37,016 nucleotides of DNA from JAMQPK01 sp035937795 (GTDB taxonomy: Bacteria > Acidobacteriota > Vicinamibacteria > Vicinamibacterales > JAMQPK01), in contig DASZHO010000141.1 in NCBI GenBank assembly GCA_035937795.1, positions 1 through 37,016 on the forward strand. The letters are read 5' to 3'. Below, one piece after another: positions 24,815 to 34,189 of the stretch; the first letter of the stretch is position 1, and the number at the start of each line of letters is the position of its first letter. Under the pieces are notes generated by a model, which saw only the letters and a program-made list of their open reading frames with translations, ran no database searches and was not told where the DNA came from. The position numbers were made by a program, and so were the translations under genes.

Positions 24815-25860
24815 CACTTGGACCGCAGCCTGCTCTCCTCGAGCAGGGCTTCGATCTCGAGGACCCGCTGCTCGAGGTCGGCGATCTTTTTGCGCAACGC
24901 CGGAAGTCTGCGAAAGATCACGGACGACTTCAGCCACTCGCGGTTCTCGATGGCGGGATACCCGCTGAGAAACGCGCCGTCGGGCACCGAGTTCGTGATG
25001 CCGCTCTGGCCCACCGCCACGACGTTCTTGCCGATCTTCACGTGGCCGGCCACACCCACCTGGCCGCCCAGCATCGCGCCGTCGCCGATGCTGGTGCTGC
25101 CGGCGATGCCGACCTGAGCCGCGAGCAGAACGTTCTTCCCCACCGTGACGCCATGGCCCACCTGCACCAGGTTGTCGATCTTCGTACCGGCCTGGATCCG
25201 CGTTTCGCCGACCGCCGGACGATCCACCGTCGTGTTGGCGCCGATCTCCACATCGTCCTCGATCACCACGATGCTGGTCTGCGGAATTTTCTGGTGAGTG
25301 CCGTCGGGGCGCCGCACGAACCCGAACCCGTCGCCGCCGATGACCGCGCCGTTCTGCAGCACCACGCGGTTGCCGATGATCGTTCGCTCGCGGATGGCCA
25401 CCTGGGAGTGAACAATGCAGTCCTCTCCGATCGCCGCGCCGTCGCCGATCGACACGTTCGGGTAGATCACGGTGCGATCGCCGATGCGGGCGCCCCGGCC
25501 GATGGACACGAACGGCCCGATGGACACCTCGCGGCCGAGCGTGGCATCGGGTGCAACGTGGGTCATCTCATCCACGCCCGGCGCGGGCTGCGGCGCGGCC
25601 ACAAACACCCCGACCGCGTTCGCGAACGCAAGATACGGATCCTTCGTGCGCAGCATCGCGCACGACGCCGCCGGGGCGAGATCGCCCAGAATCACCGCGC
25701 TCGCGCGCGTTCGCCGCAGCGCCGACGCGTATTTTGGATTCGCGAAGAACGTCACATCGCCGGGTCCGGCATGTTCGAGGCTGGCGACGCGATGCACCTC
25801 GAGAGCGCCATCTCCTTCGAGCCGGCAGCCCAGCCGCTCGGCAAGATCCTGTAATTTCAT
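24814..25860 (-). CDS. lpxD: UDP-3-O-acylglucosamine N-acyltransferase
   Basis: 348 residues from ATG 25860 (MKLQDLAERLG, the usual LpxD start); an ATG at 25878 would add six residues. The N-terminal domain (about 1-100) with FFANPKY is typical of LpxD, followed by many left-handed beta-helix hexapeptide repeats (about 105-310) including the catalytic-His region QVGHGVTVG. The C-terminal 40 residues form a short coiled coil. LpxD adds the second, N-linked acyl chain in lipid A synthesis in the cytoplasm. It heads a tightly overlapped run lpxD, M16, M16, lpxB. The gap to the upstream gene is 25 bases. A functional enzyme is likely. Confidence 0.94.
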   Translation of the reverse strand: MKLQDLAERLGCRLEGDGALEVHRVASLEHAGPGDVTFFANPKYASALRRTRASAVILGDLAPAASCAMLRTKDPYLAFANAVGVFVAAPQPAPGVDEMTHVAPDATLGREVSIGPFVSIGRGARIGDRTVIYPNVSIGDGAAIGEDCIVHSQVAIRERTIIGNRVVLQNGAVIGGDGFGFVRRPDGTHQKIPQTSIVVIEDDVEIGANTTVDRPAVGETRIQAGTKIDNLVQVGHGVTVGKNVLLAAQVGIAGSTSIGDGAMLGGQVGVAGHVKIGKNVVAVGQSGITNSVPDGAFLSGYPAIENREWLKSSVIFRRLPALRKKIADLEQRVLEIEALLEESRLRSK

Positions 25861-25885
25861 GAGCTTGAAGAATATCACCCCGCCG

Positions 25886-26791
25886 TTATGGAGCCGGCGC
25901 TGTCCGCCGGCGCGGCGCCGGCGGCCGTGGCGGAGGATTCACCGGCAGCGCCGGGCGTCCGGCGGCTTCCCACTCGGACGCGATCACCGATGCCACGCCC
26001 GAGATGGCCTGGCCGAGGCGGCGCTCGAGAATCGGCTTCGCCTTCGCAAAAAAACCATCGTAGTAGCGGTCGTCATAGGCCGCGAGGTCGTCGATTGCCG
26101 CGCGATCGGCCGCCAGCACCGGATCGACCTGGAGATAGCTGTCGACGAGCGTGTCGAAGATGAAATCTCTGACGTTGGGAATCGACTTCAACGGCGGGGG
26201 CTGAATCGTCAGTTGCTTTCCATAACGCACGAAGAGATCTTCCTCGAAGCGCGCGTGAATCCCGGTCTGCCCGGTCAGCTGGCCGTCGCTGTTCACCGCG
26301 GCGTGGAACGGCACGTGCGCATCGGCGACGTAGTGTCCGATGATCGACGAAAAGAATTTGATGTCGGCCGGCGCAACGACGGCGCCCTTCTGCTGATCGT
26401 CGAACGCCTGGCGAAGACGGCCCGCCATGTCTCCGGTCCGCCACGGCAACAGTCCATTTTTCAGGAGCGTCTGCAAGCCGTAATTGGCGAGCGCAGCGTT
26501 GTAGTCGCGGGACAATTCGTTGAACGGGTACTTTCCGTAGGCGTCGAGATACAGGACGTGCCGCGGGTTCTCGTCCACAAAGCCAGCCGTGCGCCACAAA
26601 TCCGGGTCAATCACATGCTCGACCACGAACACGCGATTGGCCTGAAAGAAGGGCCTGATCGCCTCGGGCAGCAAGTCGATCGCGCGAGACATGATGAATT
26701 TGTGCGTTTCAAAACCCCAGGCGGCGGCCGGCGCGGGCGTCGACAGCGCGAGAAGCGCGAGCAGTGCGGCCCCGGCGGCGGTCTTCTGCAT
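25886..26791 (-). CDS. Secreted zinc-dependent phospholipase C / S1-P1 nuclease-like protein
   Basis: 301 residues. Signal peptide 1-24 ends ...AAA, so Trp25 becomes the mature N-terminus; in this fold the N-terminal Trp is itself a zinc ligand. Other likely ligands are His30, Asp63 or Asp65, His80, and the motif His153-x3-Asp157-x-His159-x-Pro-x-His163, then His179 and Glu183. This H-x3-D-x-H arrangement is shared by zinc-dependent phospholipase C and S1/P1 nucleases, so the substrate is either a phospholipid head group or single-stranded nucleic acid. The C-terminal 20 residues are Pro/Arg-rich. The gene diverges from nfo, with only 17 bases between the start codons. It ends 25 bases before lpxD. 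Confidence 0.75.
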   Translation of the reverse strand: MQKTAAGAALLALLALSTPAPAAAWGFETHKFIMSRAIDLLPEAIRPFFQANRVFVVEHVIDPDLWRTAGFVDENPRHVLYLDAYGKYPFNELSRDYNAALANYGLQTLLKNGLLPWRTGDMAGRLRQAFDDQQKGAVVAPADIKFFSSIIGHYVADAHVPFHAAVNSDGQLTGQTGIHARFEEDLFVRYGKQLTIQPPPLKSIPNVRDFIFDTLVDSYLQVDPVLAADRAAIDDLAAYDDRYYDGFFAKAKPILERRLGQAISGVASVIASEWEAAGRPALPVNPPPRPPAPRRRTAPAP

Positions 26792-26808
26792 ACCGTATTA
26801 TCGCAGCA

Positions 26809-27687
26809 ATGCCGCGGATAGGCGCTCACATGTCGGTGGCGGGGGGATTGCCGCTTGCGATCGCGCGAGCGCAGCTCCATCAGTGCGAATCGCTGCAGAT
26901 TTTCACCAAGAACGCAAACCAATGGCGCGCGCGCCCGCTTGCTCCCGAGGAAATCGCCGCCTTCCAGAAGGCTGCGAACGAGACGGGCATTCAGCCGATC
27001 GTGTCGCACGCCAGTTACCTGATCAACATCGCGACGGCCAACCCTGCGCTCCGCGCGCAGTCATTGGCCGCGCTCGGCGAAGAAGTCGATCGTGCCGAGG
27101 CTCTCGGCCTGCTGGGTGTCGTGCTGCATCCGGGGGCCCGGATGACTGCCCCTGAAGATGACGCCATCGCGATGGTCGTGAGCGCGCTCGCCGAAGTGAT
27201 TGCCGCGCGCGCTGGAGGCAAGACGATGATCCTGCTCGAGCATACCGCCGGCCAGGGCACGGCGATGGGGGCGAGCTTCGAACAGATTGCCTCGATGCTC
27301 GACGGAGTGCGGGACAACAAACGCCTTGGCGTGTGCCTCGACACCTGTCATCTGCTGGCGTCCGGCTACGACATCTGCAGCGAAGATGGCTATCGCGAGA
27401 CGTTCGATCGATTCGACGAGCTCATCGGCTTCGAACGCCTCGAGGTGTTTCACCTGAACGATTCGAAGAAGCCCTGCCGGAGCCGCGTGGATCGCCACGA
27501 GCACATCGGGAAAGGCTGCGTCGGGCTCGAGCCGTTCCGGCGGCTGGTGAACGATCCCCGATTCGATCGCCTCCCGATGGTGATCGAGACCGAAAAGACC
27601 GGGACCCGCGAGAAGATGAAAATAGTCCCGGACCCGCTGGACGTGATGAACCTGGATATCCTCCGCTCGCTGCGCAAGCAGGGGTGA
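26809..27687 (+). CDS. nfo: Endonuclease IV (AP endonuclease)
   Basis: 292 residues from ATG 26809 (MPRIGAHMSVAGG, the usual Nfo start). The zinc ligands of the TIM barrel lie in recognisable motifs: HASYLINIA, VVLHPGA, LLEHTAGQG, VCLDTCHLLASGYD, VFHLNDSK, RVDRHEHIGKG and VIETEK. All three metals should therefore be bound. The enzyme cuts DNA 5' of abasic sites in base excision repair. It stands alone on the plus strand between a divergent secreted zinc enzyme and the convergent AMMECR1 gene (24 bases between the stops). Confidence 0.96.
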   Translation: MPRIGAHMSVAGGLPLAIARAQLHQCESLQIFTKNANQWRARPLAPEEIAAFQKAANETGIQPIVSHASYLINIATANPALRAQSLAALGEEVDRAEALGLLGVVLHPGARMTAPEDDAIAMVVSALAEVIAARAGGKTMILLEHTAGQGTAMGASFEQIASMLDGVRDNKRLGVCLDTCHLLASGYDICSEDGYRETFDRFDELIGFERLEVFHLNDSKKPCRSRVDRHEHIGKGCVGLEPFRRLVNDPRFDRLPMVIETEKTGTREKMKIVPDPLDVMNLDILRSLRKQG

Positions 27688-27711
27688 GACACCGCGAAGG
27701 GCTTGAGGGAG

Positions 27712-28272
27712 TCAGACGTGCTCGCCGAACACGTCCGCTTCGAATTTGTACAACGTGGCGCCGTGTTGCCATGCGTCTTTTGGCAGGCCGGCCTTTCTGC
27801 ACGTGTGCTCGATGAACTCGTCGCGGCTCCACCCGCATTCGGTCGCCACCTGGGGCAGCAACAGTCCGCGCCGCTGGCCGTGCTCGGCAACCAACCCGTG
27901 GCGGCCGACCTCGATTTCGCCGATCGCGGCGACCGGTTCGATCGGCCCGAGGACAGAGATCTCGATCGTGATGCGCGACCATTCCGGCGCGCTCAGCGAT
28001 GGAAAGCGAGGGTCTGACACAGCCGCCGACACGGCGCACCGCTCGACCACCTCGATGAGCGGCAGATCCCGCTCGAGATATCCGATGCAGCCCCGAAGAT
28101 CTCGTCCGGCGTGCAGCGATACGAAAGCGCCGGCGCGGTCGGTGACCGCCAGACCGGTGCGGTGCGGACGGTCGACTGAGCCTGCGTCCCGAATGCCGAT
28201 TGCGCGGGCAATCGCTGTCCGGGCGCGACCGAGCAACTCCTGTCGCGCGGCCGCCGTCAAGGTCGGGCCCAT
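27712..28272 (-). CDS. amrA: AmmeMemoRadiSam system protein A (AMMECR1 domain)
   Basis: 186 residues from ATG 28272. The AMMECR1 hallmark LRGCIGYLE is present near residue 62, followed by the SAAVSDPRFPSLSAPEW segment and the ISVLGPIEP segment. A C-terminal VATECGWSRDEFIEHTCRKAGLPKDAW block is also typical. The domain is found from bacteria to human AMMECR1. In bacteria and archaea it usually occurs with a MEMO-like protein (B) and a radical SAM enzyme. Its biochemical role is not established. It follows the MEMO gene with a 5-base gap. The radical SAM partner is not in this window. Confidence 0.9.
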   Translation of the reverse strand: MGPTLTAAARQELLGRARTAIARAIGIRDAGSVDRPHRTGLAVTDRAGAFVSLHAGRDLRGCIGYLERDLPLIEVVERCAVSAAVSDPRFPSLSAPEWSRITIEISVLGPIEPVAAIGEIEVGRHGLVAEHGQRRGLLLPQVATECGWSRDEFIEHTCRKAGLPKDAWQHGATLYKFEADVFGEHV

Positions 28273-28277
28273 GCGCT

Positions 28278-29111
28278 CTATCGATCGAAGGTTCCAAACG
28301 CGGCGGCCAGATAGCCGACGACCGCATCCTTGTCGCCGGAGACGTCCCCCGAGTCGGCGTACTTCAGAATGCGCGCGTCGCGCGCGCCGAGCGCCTTGGC
28401 AGCCAGCATCACCGACACCGTTGGCCCCCCGCCGCAGGCATGGTCGGGACATCCCTCGAGCGCCGACATCAGGCCATCGGGATCGAAGCGCTCGACGTGC
28501 TCAATCACCGTGCCGTCGAGCCTGGCTGCCGTGTCGGCGTCGTGGTAGTGGGAAAGATCGGTGCTCGCGACCAGCAACGCCTTTCTGCCCTTCAATGCCG
28601 ACGTCAGCGCGGTGGCCAGCGCATAGACCGTTTCCCTGCGCTGGACGCCCATGACGAGCGGCACGATTTGGGCATTCGACAGCACCCGCTTGAGAAACGG
28701 CAACTGCATCTCGAGCGAGTGCTCCCGCACGTGCGCAGTCGCGTGCGGGCGAATTTTGTTCGACGACAGCGCCATCGCTGCCGCGCAGTGTTCGGCAACG
28801 GGCATCGCGCCGAGCGGCGTCTCGAAGGCGCCCCGTTCGTAGATCGCAACGCCTTCGAAACCGACGAAATGAGAAGGGCCGACGAGCACGACAATCTCGG
28901 CCTCGCACTCCGTGAACAACTTGTAGGCGTAGGCAGCCACAGGCCCGGAATACATGAGGCCGGCATGTGGCGCGATCACGGCGAGCACCCGGCCGGCGGG
29001 GACGGTCTCGACGGCGGCAAGGTAGCCATCGATTTCACGAGCGAGCGCGCCCGGATCCGAGGGATACCAGCTGCCTGCAACCGCCGCCCGGCGCAGCAGG
29101 GGAAGGGTCAT
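28278..29111 (-). CDS. amrB: AmmeMemoRadiSam system protein B (MEMO family)
   Basis: 277 residues. MEMO-type motifs: AAVAGSWYPSD at the N-terminus, IAPHAGLMYSGPVAAYAY with His49, GPSHF with His81, the STDLSHYHD segment and CGGGP. The fold is related to the non-haem iron LigB dioxygenases, and human MEMO1 has been linked to copper and iron handling; the bacterial role is unknown. It is the first gene of the A-B pair and diverges from gatC, with 55 bases between the starts. No strong ribosome site precedes the ATG. Confidence 0.92.
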   Translation of the reverse strand: MTLPLLRRAAVAGSWYPSDPGALAREIDGYLAAVETVPAGRVLAVIAPHAGLMYSGPVAAYAYKLFTECEAEIVVLVGPSHFVGFEGVAIYERGAFETPLGAMPVAEHCAAAMALSSNKIRPHATAHVREHSLEMQLPFLKRVLSNAQIVPLVMGVQRRETVYALATALTSALKGRKALLVASTDLSHYHDADTAARLDGTVIEHVERFDPDGLMSALEGCPDHACGGGPTVSVMLAAKALGARDARILKYADSGDVSGDKDAVVGYLAAAFGTFDR

Positions 29112-29166
29112 TTATCAGCCATCTCGGCGCTGCATTCCGCGCTGCTGTGCATGGTAGCATTCACAG

Positions 29167-29466
29167 GTGCCCGAGCGACTGACGCGAGCCGATGTCGAGC
29201 GCATCGCGGCTCTCGCACGCCTCGAGCTGACCGACGCTGAAAAGGATCTGTTCGTGCGGCAGCTTGCCGGAGTGCTGGAGTACGCCGACGAGATCCAGGC
29301 CGTCGAGACGAGCGGCGTGCCGCCGACCTCCCAGGTGCTTTCCAGCCAGCAGGCTGACCGCGACGATACCCCTGTACCAAGCCTGTCGACCGCCGAAGCC
29401 CTCGCCAACGCTCCCGATCGATCGCCGCAAACGGGTTTATTCCGCGTTCCCCGCGTCATCGGATGA
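29167..29466 (+). CDS. gatC: Aspartyl/glutamyl-tRNA amidotransferase subunit C
   Basis: 99 residues from GTG 29167. The N-terminal LTRADVERIAALARLELTDAE pattern, the LAGVLEYADEIQAVETSGVPPT segment and the C-terminal FRVPRVIG tail (usual form 'f.VPkvig') identify GatC. It stabilises GatA-GatB, which converts mischarged Glu-tRNA(Gln) or Asp-tRNA(Asn) to the correct amide form. Its stop TGA overlaps an ATG (ATGA) that opens a seven-codon frame leading to gatA. gatB is not in the window. The ribosome site is weak. Confidence 0.94.
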   Translation: MPERLTRADVERIAALARLELTDAEKDLFVRQLAGVLEYADEIQAVETSGVPPTSQVLSSQQADRDDTPVPSLSTAEALANAPDRSPQTGLFRVPRVIG

Positions 29467-29500
29467 GCGCGGCTTTCTTCGGATGAGCGCGGCTTCCTTC
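29461..29500 (+). repeat. 20-bp tandem duplication at the gatC-gatA junction, forming a seven-codon mini-gene
   Basis: 29461-29480 and 29481-29500 are direct copies differing at one position (T versus C at base 16). Copy 1 holds the gatC stop overlapping an ATG at 29463. That frame (M-S-A-A-F-F-G) stops at 29484-29486, overlapping the true gatA ATG at 29483. The unit length is not a multiple of three, so the duplicated start lies out of frame with gatA. Confidence 0.92.
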
Positions 29501-30934
29501 AAGACGGCGCGCGAGATTCGCGACGCCGTTGCCGCTGGAGAGGTTTCAGCCGTCGAGGTGTGCCGGGTGTCGCTCGATCGCATCAACGCCCTCGATGGAT
29601 CGCTGAGCGCGTTCCTGAGCGTGGCGGCCGAACGCGCGCTCGACCGTGCCCGGACAATCGACCAGGACAAGCACCACGGACCGCTGGCCGGCGTGCCGAT
29701 TGCCATCAAGGACAACATCAGCACACGAGGCATCCCCACAACCGCTGGATCGCGGATCCTGAAAAATTACGTGCCGCCCTACGACGCCACCGTCATCACG
29801 CGGCTGGAAGCGGCGGGCGCCGTCATTCTCGGCAAAACAAACTGCGACGAATTTGCGATGGGCTCATCGACCGAGAACTCCGCATTCGGTCCCTCGCGCA
29901 ACCCCTGGGACACGTCGCGCATCCCTGGCGGCTCGAGCGGCGGTTCGGCCGTTGCAGTGGCCGCGGGAATGACCCCGATCGGGCTGGGGTCTGACACCGG
30001 CGGATCGATTCGACTGCCCGCCTCGTTGTGTGGAGTCGTCGGCTTGAAGCCAACCTACGGACGCGTGTCCCGCTACGGGCTCATTGCGTTCGCCTCTTCT
30101 CTGGATTGCATCGGGTCGCTCACCCGGACGGCGCACGACGCGGCGCTTGCGCTTTCAGTGCTTGCGGGCCCCGATCCGCGCGATTCCACCGCGTCCGGCC
30201 AGCCCGTATCTGATTACATGGGCGGTTTGAGCGGAGACATTCGAGGGCTCCGCCTCGGCGTGCCGCGAAAGATGCTCGAACATGGGGTAGACGACTCGGT
30301 CAGAGGCTGCTTCTACGCCGCGCTCGAAATCCTGCGGGCCCGCGGCGCCGGGATCATCGACATCGAGCTGCCGCATGCGCCGTACGCGATCTCGACCTAT
30401 TACGTTGTCGCGACCGCCGAAGCCAGCTCGAACCTCGCGCGCTTCGACGGCGTGCGCTATGGCTACCGGGCTGAAGGCAGCCATGACCTGCGATCGATGT
30501 ACGAGAAGACGCGAAGCGAGGGATTCGGCGCCGAGGTGAAGCGGCGAATCATGCTCGGCACCTACGTCTTGAGCGCGGGTTATTACGAGGCCTATTACTT
30601 GAAAGCGCAGAAGGTCCGCACGCTCGTCCGGCGCGACTACGAGCAGGCGTTTCAAACCGTCGACGCCGTCGCGATGCCTACCAGTCCCACGCCCGCGTTC
30701 AAAATCGGGGAACGCGTGGAAGACCCGCTTCAGTTGTATCTCGTGGATGTGTTCACGGTCAGCGCCAATCTCGCCGGGCTTCCCGCGGTGAGCGTGCCGT
30801 GCGGCCTGACAACCGAGCACCTGCCGATTGGATTGCAGATGACCGGCAAGCCGTTCGACGAGGCAACGCTGCTCCGGATTGCGGACAGTTACGAGCGCGA
30901 CACGAACTGGTGGAAAGAGTGCCCCGCGATCTAG
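29483..30934 (+). CDS. gatA: Aspartyl/glutamyl-tRNA amidotransferase subunit A
   Basis: 483 residues from ATG 29483. The amidase-signature triad is intact: Lys76 (IAIKDN), the cis-Ser151 (GGSSGGS) and nucleophile Ser175 (GSDTGGSIRLPA). The segments GKTNCDEFAMGSSTENSAFGP and LKPTYGRVSRYGL are typical of GatA. It releases ammonia from glutamine for tRNA-dependent amidation by GatB. Translation is coupled to gatC through the duplicated ATGA junction. The gene converges on a minus-strand membrane protein gene, with seven bases between the stops. Confidence 0.97.
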   Translation: MSAASFKTAREIRDAVAAGEVSAVEVCRVSLDRINALDGSLSAFLSVAAERALDRARTIDQDKHHGPLAGVPIAIKDNISTRGIPTTAGSRILKNYVPPYDATVITRLEAAGAVILGKTNCDEFAMGSSTENSAFGPSRNPWDTSRIPGGSSGGSAVAVAAGMTPIGLGSDTGGSIRLPASLCGVVGLKPTYGRVSRYGLIAFASSLDCIGSLTRTAHDAALALSVLAGPDPRDSTASGQPVSDYMGGLSGDIRGLRLGVPRKMLEHGVDDSVRGCFYAALEILRARGAGIIDIELPHAPYAISTYYVVATAEASSNLARFDGVRYGYRAEGSHDLRSMYEKTRSEGFGAEVKRRIMLGTYVLSAGYYEAYYLKAQKVRTLVRRDYEQAFQTVDAVAMPTSPTPAFKIGERVEDPLQLYLVDVFTVSANLAGLPAVSVPCGLTTEHLPIGLQMTGKPFDEATLLRIADSYERDTNWWKECPAI

Positions 30935-30941
30935 GGGCCCG

Positions 30942-31217
30942 TCACTGATGCTTCGCGTGCTCCAGGAGCTCGGGCGTCTTCAGCACGTCGACAGGTCCGT
31001 GCGGCGCGTTGGGGGACAGATAGCGCGCGAACGACTGCTGCCCGACCCTCTCCTCCAGGCTCTTCACCACCATCGACCGGCGCCCGGTCGTCGGACGCAG
31101 TTTCGGAAAACCGAGGATGATGCAGAAACCGAGAAAGAGCGCGAGCACGAACACCGTGCTCGACACAATCCCGGTGAGAGTTCCGACCACGAGGTTCACG
31201 ACGTCGGCGGAGCTCAC
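30942..31217 (-). CDS. Hypothetical small membrane protein coupled to rpoZ-like gene
   Basis: 91 residues from GTG 31217, which overlaps the stop of the upstream gene (GTGA). One long hydrophobic region (about residues 8-38) may form one or two spans. It is followed by a soluble, basic tail ending LLEHAKHQ. I do not recognise a family. The overlap shows it is translated together with the omega-like protein. A role in transcription is not implied by the sequence. Confidence 0.7.
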   Translation of the reverse strand: MSSADVVNLVVGTLTGIVSSTVFVLALFLGFCIILGFPKLRPTTGRRSMVVKSLEERVGQQSFARYLSPNAPHGPVDVLKTPELLEHAKHQ

Positions 31218-31489
31218 GCGGCAGGTTCGGACTGGACGAAGGGTTTGGGCGGCGGCAAATCGTATGGCACCTTCTGACGGCGCACTTCTTCCATGGCCAC
31301 ACGTTCGGCCTTGTGGGGCATCGGATGATGGTCGCTTCCCTGGTCGATGCGCGGACGGGCCCCGCGGCGGAGCTGCTTGGCCCGCAGGGCGGCGATATCT
31401 ACGAAGAGAAAACGGTTGGTCACGGGCGGAGCCGGTTCGGTCGGCTCGGCCCTCTCGGGTGCCTGCGGCTCAAGGATCTCAAGTTCCAT
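31214..31489 (-). CDS. rpoZ: Probable RNA polymerase omega subunit
   Basis: 91 residues. After a Pro/Glu-rich start (about 1-22), residues 23-80 follow the omega pattern of this phylum: NRFLFVDIAALRAKQLRRGARPRID (usual 'aa.RArqL..Ga.P') and then KAERVAMEEVRRQKVPYDLP (usual 'ia.eEv..g.v'). Omega helps assemble the beta-prime subunit. The N-terminal extension is longer than in E. coli and the protein is only moderately similar to the E. coli one, so the call rests on the two blocks. A -35/-10-like pair (TTGAGC, 18 bases, TATCCT) lies just upstream, with almost no leader. gmk, a frequent neighbour, is absent. Confidence 0.7.
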   Translation of the reverse strand: MELEILEPQAPERAEPTEPAPPVTNRFLFVDIAALRAKQLRRGARPRIDQGSDHHPMPHKAERVAMEEVRRQKVPYDLPPPKPFVQSEPAA

Positions 31490-31542
31490 AACGCTTCAGG
31501 ATACCTCACAACCGGCTCCACGCTCAAGACTTAGTCGCCGTT

Positions 31543-31571
31543 GGCCCACTGCCCGCAAGATTACAGTGGCC
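31543..31571. other. Inverted repeat upstream of rpoZ-like gene
   Basis: GGCCCACTG at 31543-31551 pairs with CAGTGGCC at 31564-31571 with one bulged base and a 12-base loop. It lies about 55-80 bases upstream of the rpoZ-like start in the 220-base gap 31490-31709. That gap holds no open frame I trust. Confidence 0.5.
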
Positions 31572-31651
31572 CCGCTTCCCCGTAACTCAGATCGCGAACC
31601 CCTGCTGACGCCAGCCATGGCCTGGCGGCCGTCGCGTAGCGGCACGGCCCA

Positions 31652-31673
31652 GGCTCAGGCGGGTGCCTGAGCC
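31652..31673. terminator. Perfect 9-bp hairpin downstream of hsp20
   Basis: GGCTCAGGC at 31652-31660 and GCCTGAGCC at 31665-31673 are exact reverse complements around a GGGT loop. The hairpin starts 36 bases after the hsp20 stop. No T-run follows on either strand, so it may be a Rho-independent terminator without a U tract, a 3'-end stabiliser, or a dispersed repeat. Confidence 0.5.
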
Positions 31674-31709
31674 GTGAGCCACGCGGCGCAGCCAACCGCC
31701 GGAGCGCTG

Positions 31710-32162
31710 TTACGCCGCGACGTTGACCTTGATCTGTTTGGGTTTCGACTCTTCACGAAGCGGCAGCACGATCGTGAGCACGCCATCCTTGTAGTCGGCC
31801 TGAACTTTGTTCGGATCGACCGTGTTCGGCAGACTGAAGGACCGGGCAAATGTGCCGTAGCTGCGCTCGACGCGATGGAACTGCTCCTCGGTCACATTCT
31901 CTGCCACCTTCTTCTCGCCGCGGATGGTCAGGGTGTTGTTTTCCACGATGACGTCGATGTTGTCCTTCTTCATGTCGGGAATCTCTGCCTTGATGATGAG
32001 TTCGTGATTGCCGTTGCTGTAGATGTCGACCGGCGGCAGCCACGCGCCCCGGTTCATCACATCGTCGCCGGTCGTCCGGTCGTAGTCGGCCCCGAGCACA
32101 CGATTCAGCCGGGCTTGAATGGTCGCAAATTCACGGAATGGATCCCAACGAACAATAGCCAT
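31710..32162 (-). CDS. hsp20: Small heat shock protein, Hsp20/alpha-crystallin family
   Basis: 150 residues. The N-terminal WDPFREFATIQARLNRVL motif and an alpha-crystallin domain (about 42-140) are clear. The domain contains VDIYSNGNHELIIKAEIPDMKKDNIDV and the AxxxxGVLTxxxP motif as ADYKDGVLTIVLP; the C-terminal KQIKVNVAA includes the IxV-like tail used in oligomer contacts. It is an ATP-independent holdase. A very good ribosome site GAAGGAG lies eight bases before the ATG. The gene follows dnaK, but two hairpins, one terminator-like, lie between them, so it may have its own transcript or a regulated read-through. Confidence 0.95.
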   Translation of the reverse strand: MAIVRWDPFREFATIQARLNRVLGADYDRTTGDDVMNRGAWLPPVDIYSNGNHELIIKAEIPDMKKDNIDVIVENNTLTIRGEKKVAENVTEEQFHRVERSYGTFARSFSLPNTVDPNKVQADYKDGVLTIVLPLREESKPKQIKVNVAA

Positions 32163-32178
32163 GATTCTTTCTCCTTCG

Positions 32179-32205
32179 AAAAGGCCGGCCCGAAAGGGAC
32201 CGGCC
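32179..32205 (-). terminator. Terminator-like hairpin between dnaK and hsp20
   Basis: On the minus strand a GGCCGG/CCGGCC stem continues as CCC/GGG with one bulged base and a 4-base loop, and is followed by TTTT. This is the form of an intrinsic terminator after dnaK. It ends only 17 bases before the hsp20 ATG, directly before the hsp20 ribosome site, so it may equally be a leader element of hsp20. Confidence 0.6.
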
Positions 32206-32215
32206 GTAAGGTTTA

Positions 32216-32239
32216 GGCGCCCACTGTGTCGTGGGCGCC
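32216..32239. other. Perfect 9-bp inverted repeat after the dnaK stop
   Basis: GGCGCCCAC at 32216-32224 and GTGGGCGCC at 32231-32239 pair exactly around a 6-base loop, 11 bases after the dnaK stop. The arm plus TAA resembles the last codons of dnaK itself (GTGGGCGTCTAA), as though that end had been copied. Confidence 0.6.
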
Positions 32240-32250
32240 CATTGTCTGCC

Positions 32251-34152
<1,902 letters not shown>

Positions 34153-34189
34153 ATCTGTTGGTCACCCCTTGTCTAACAAGATGGCCTTC

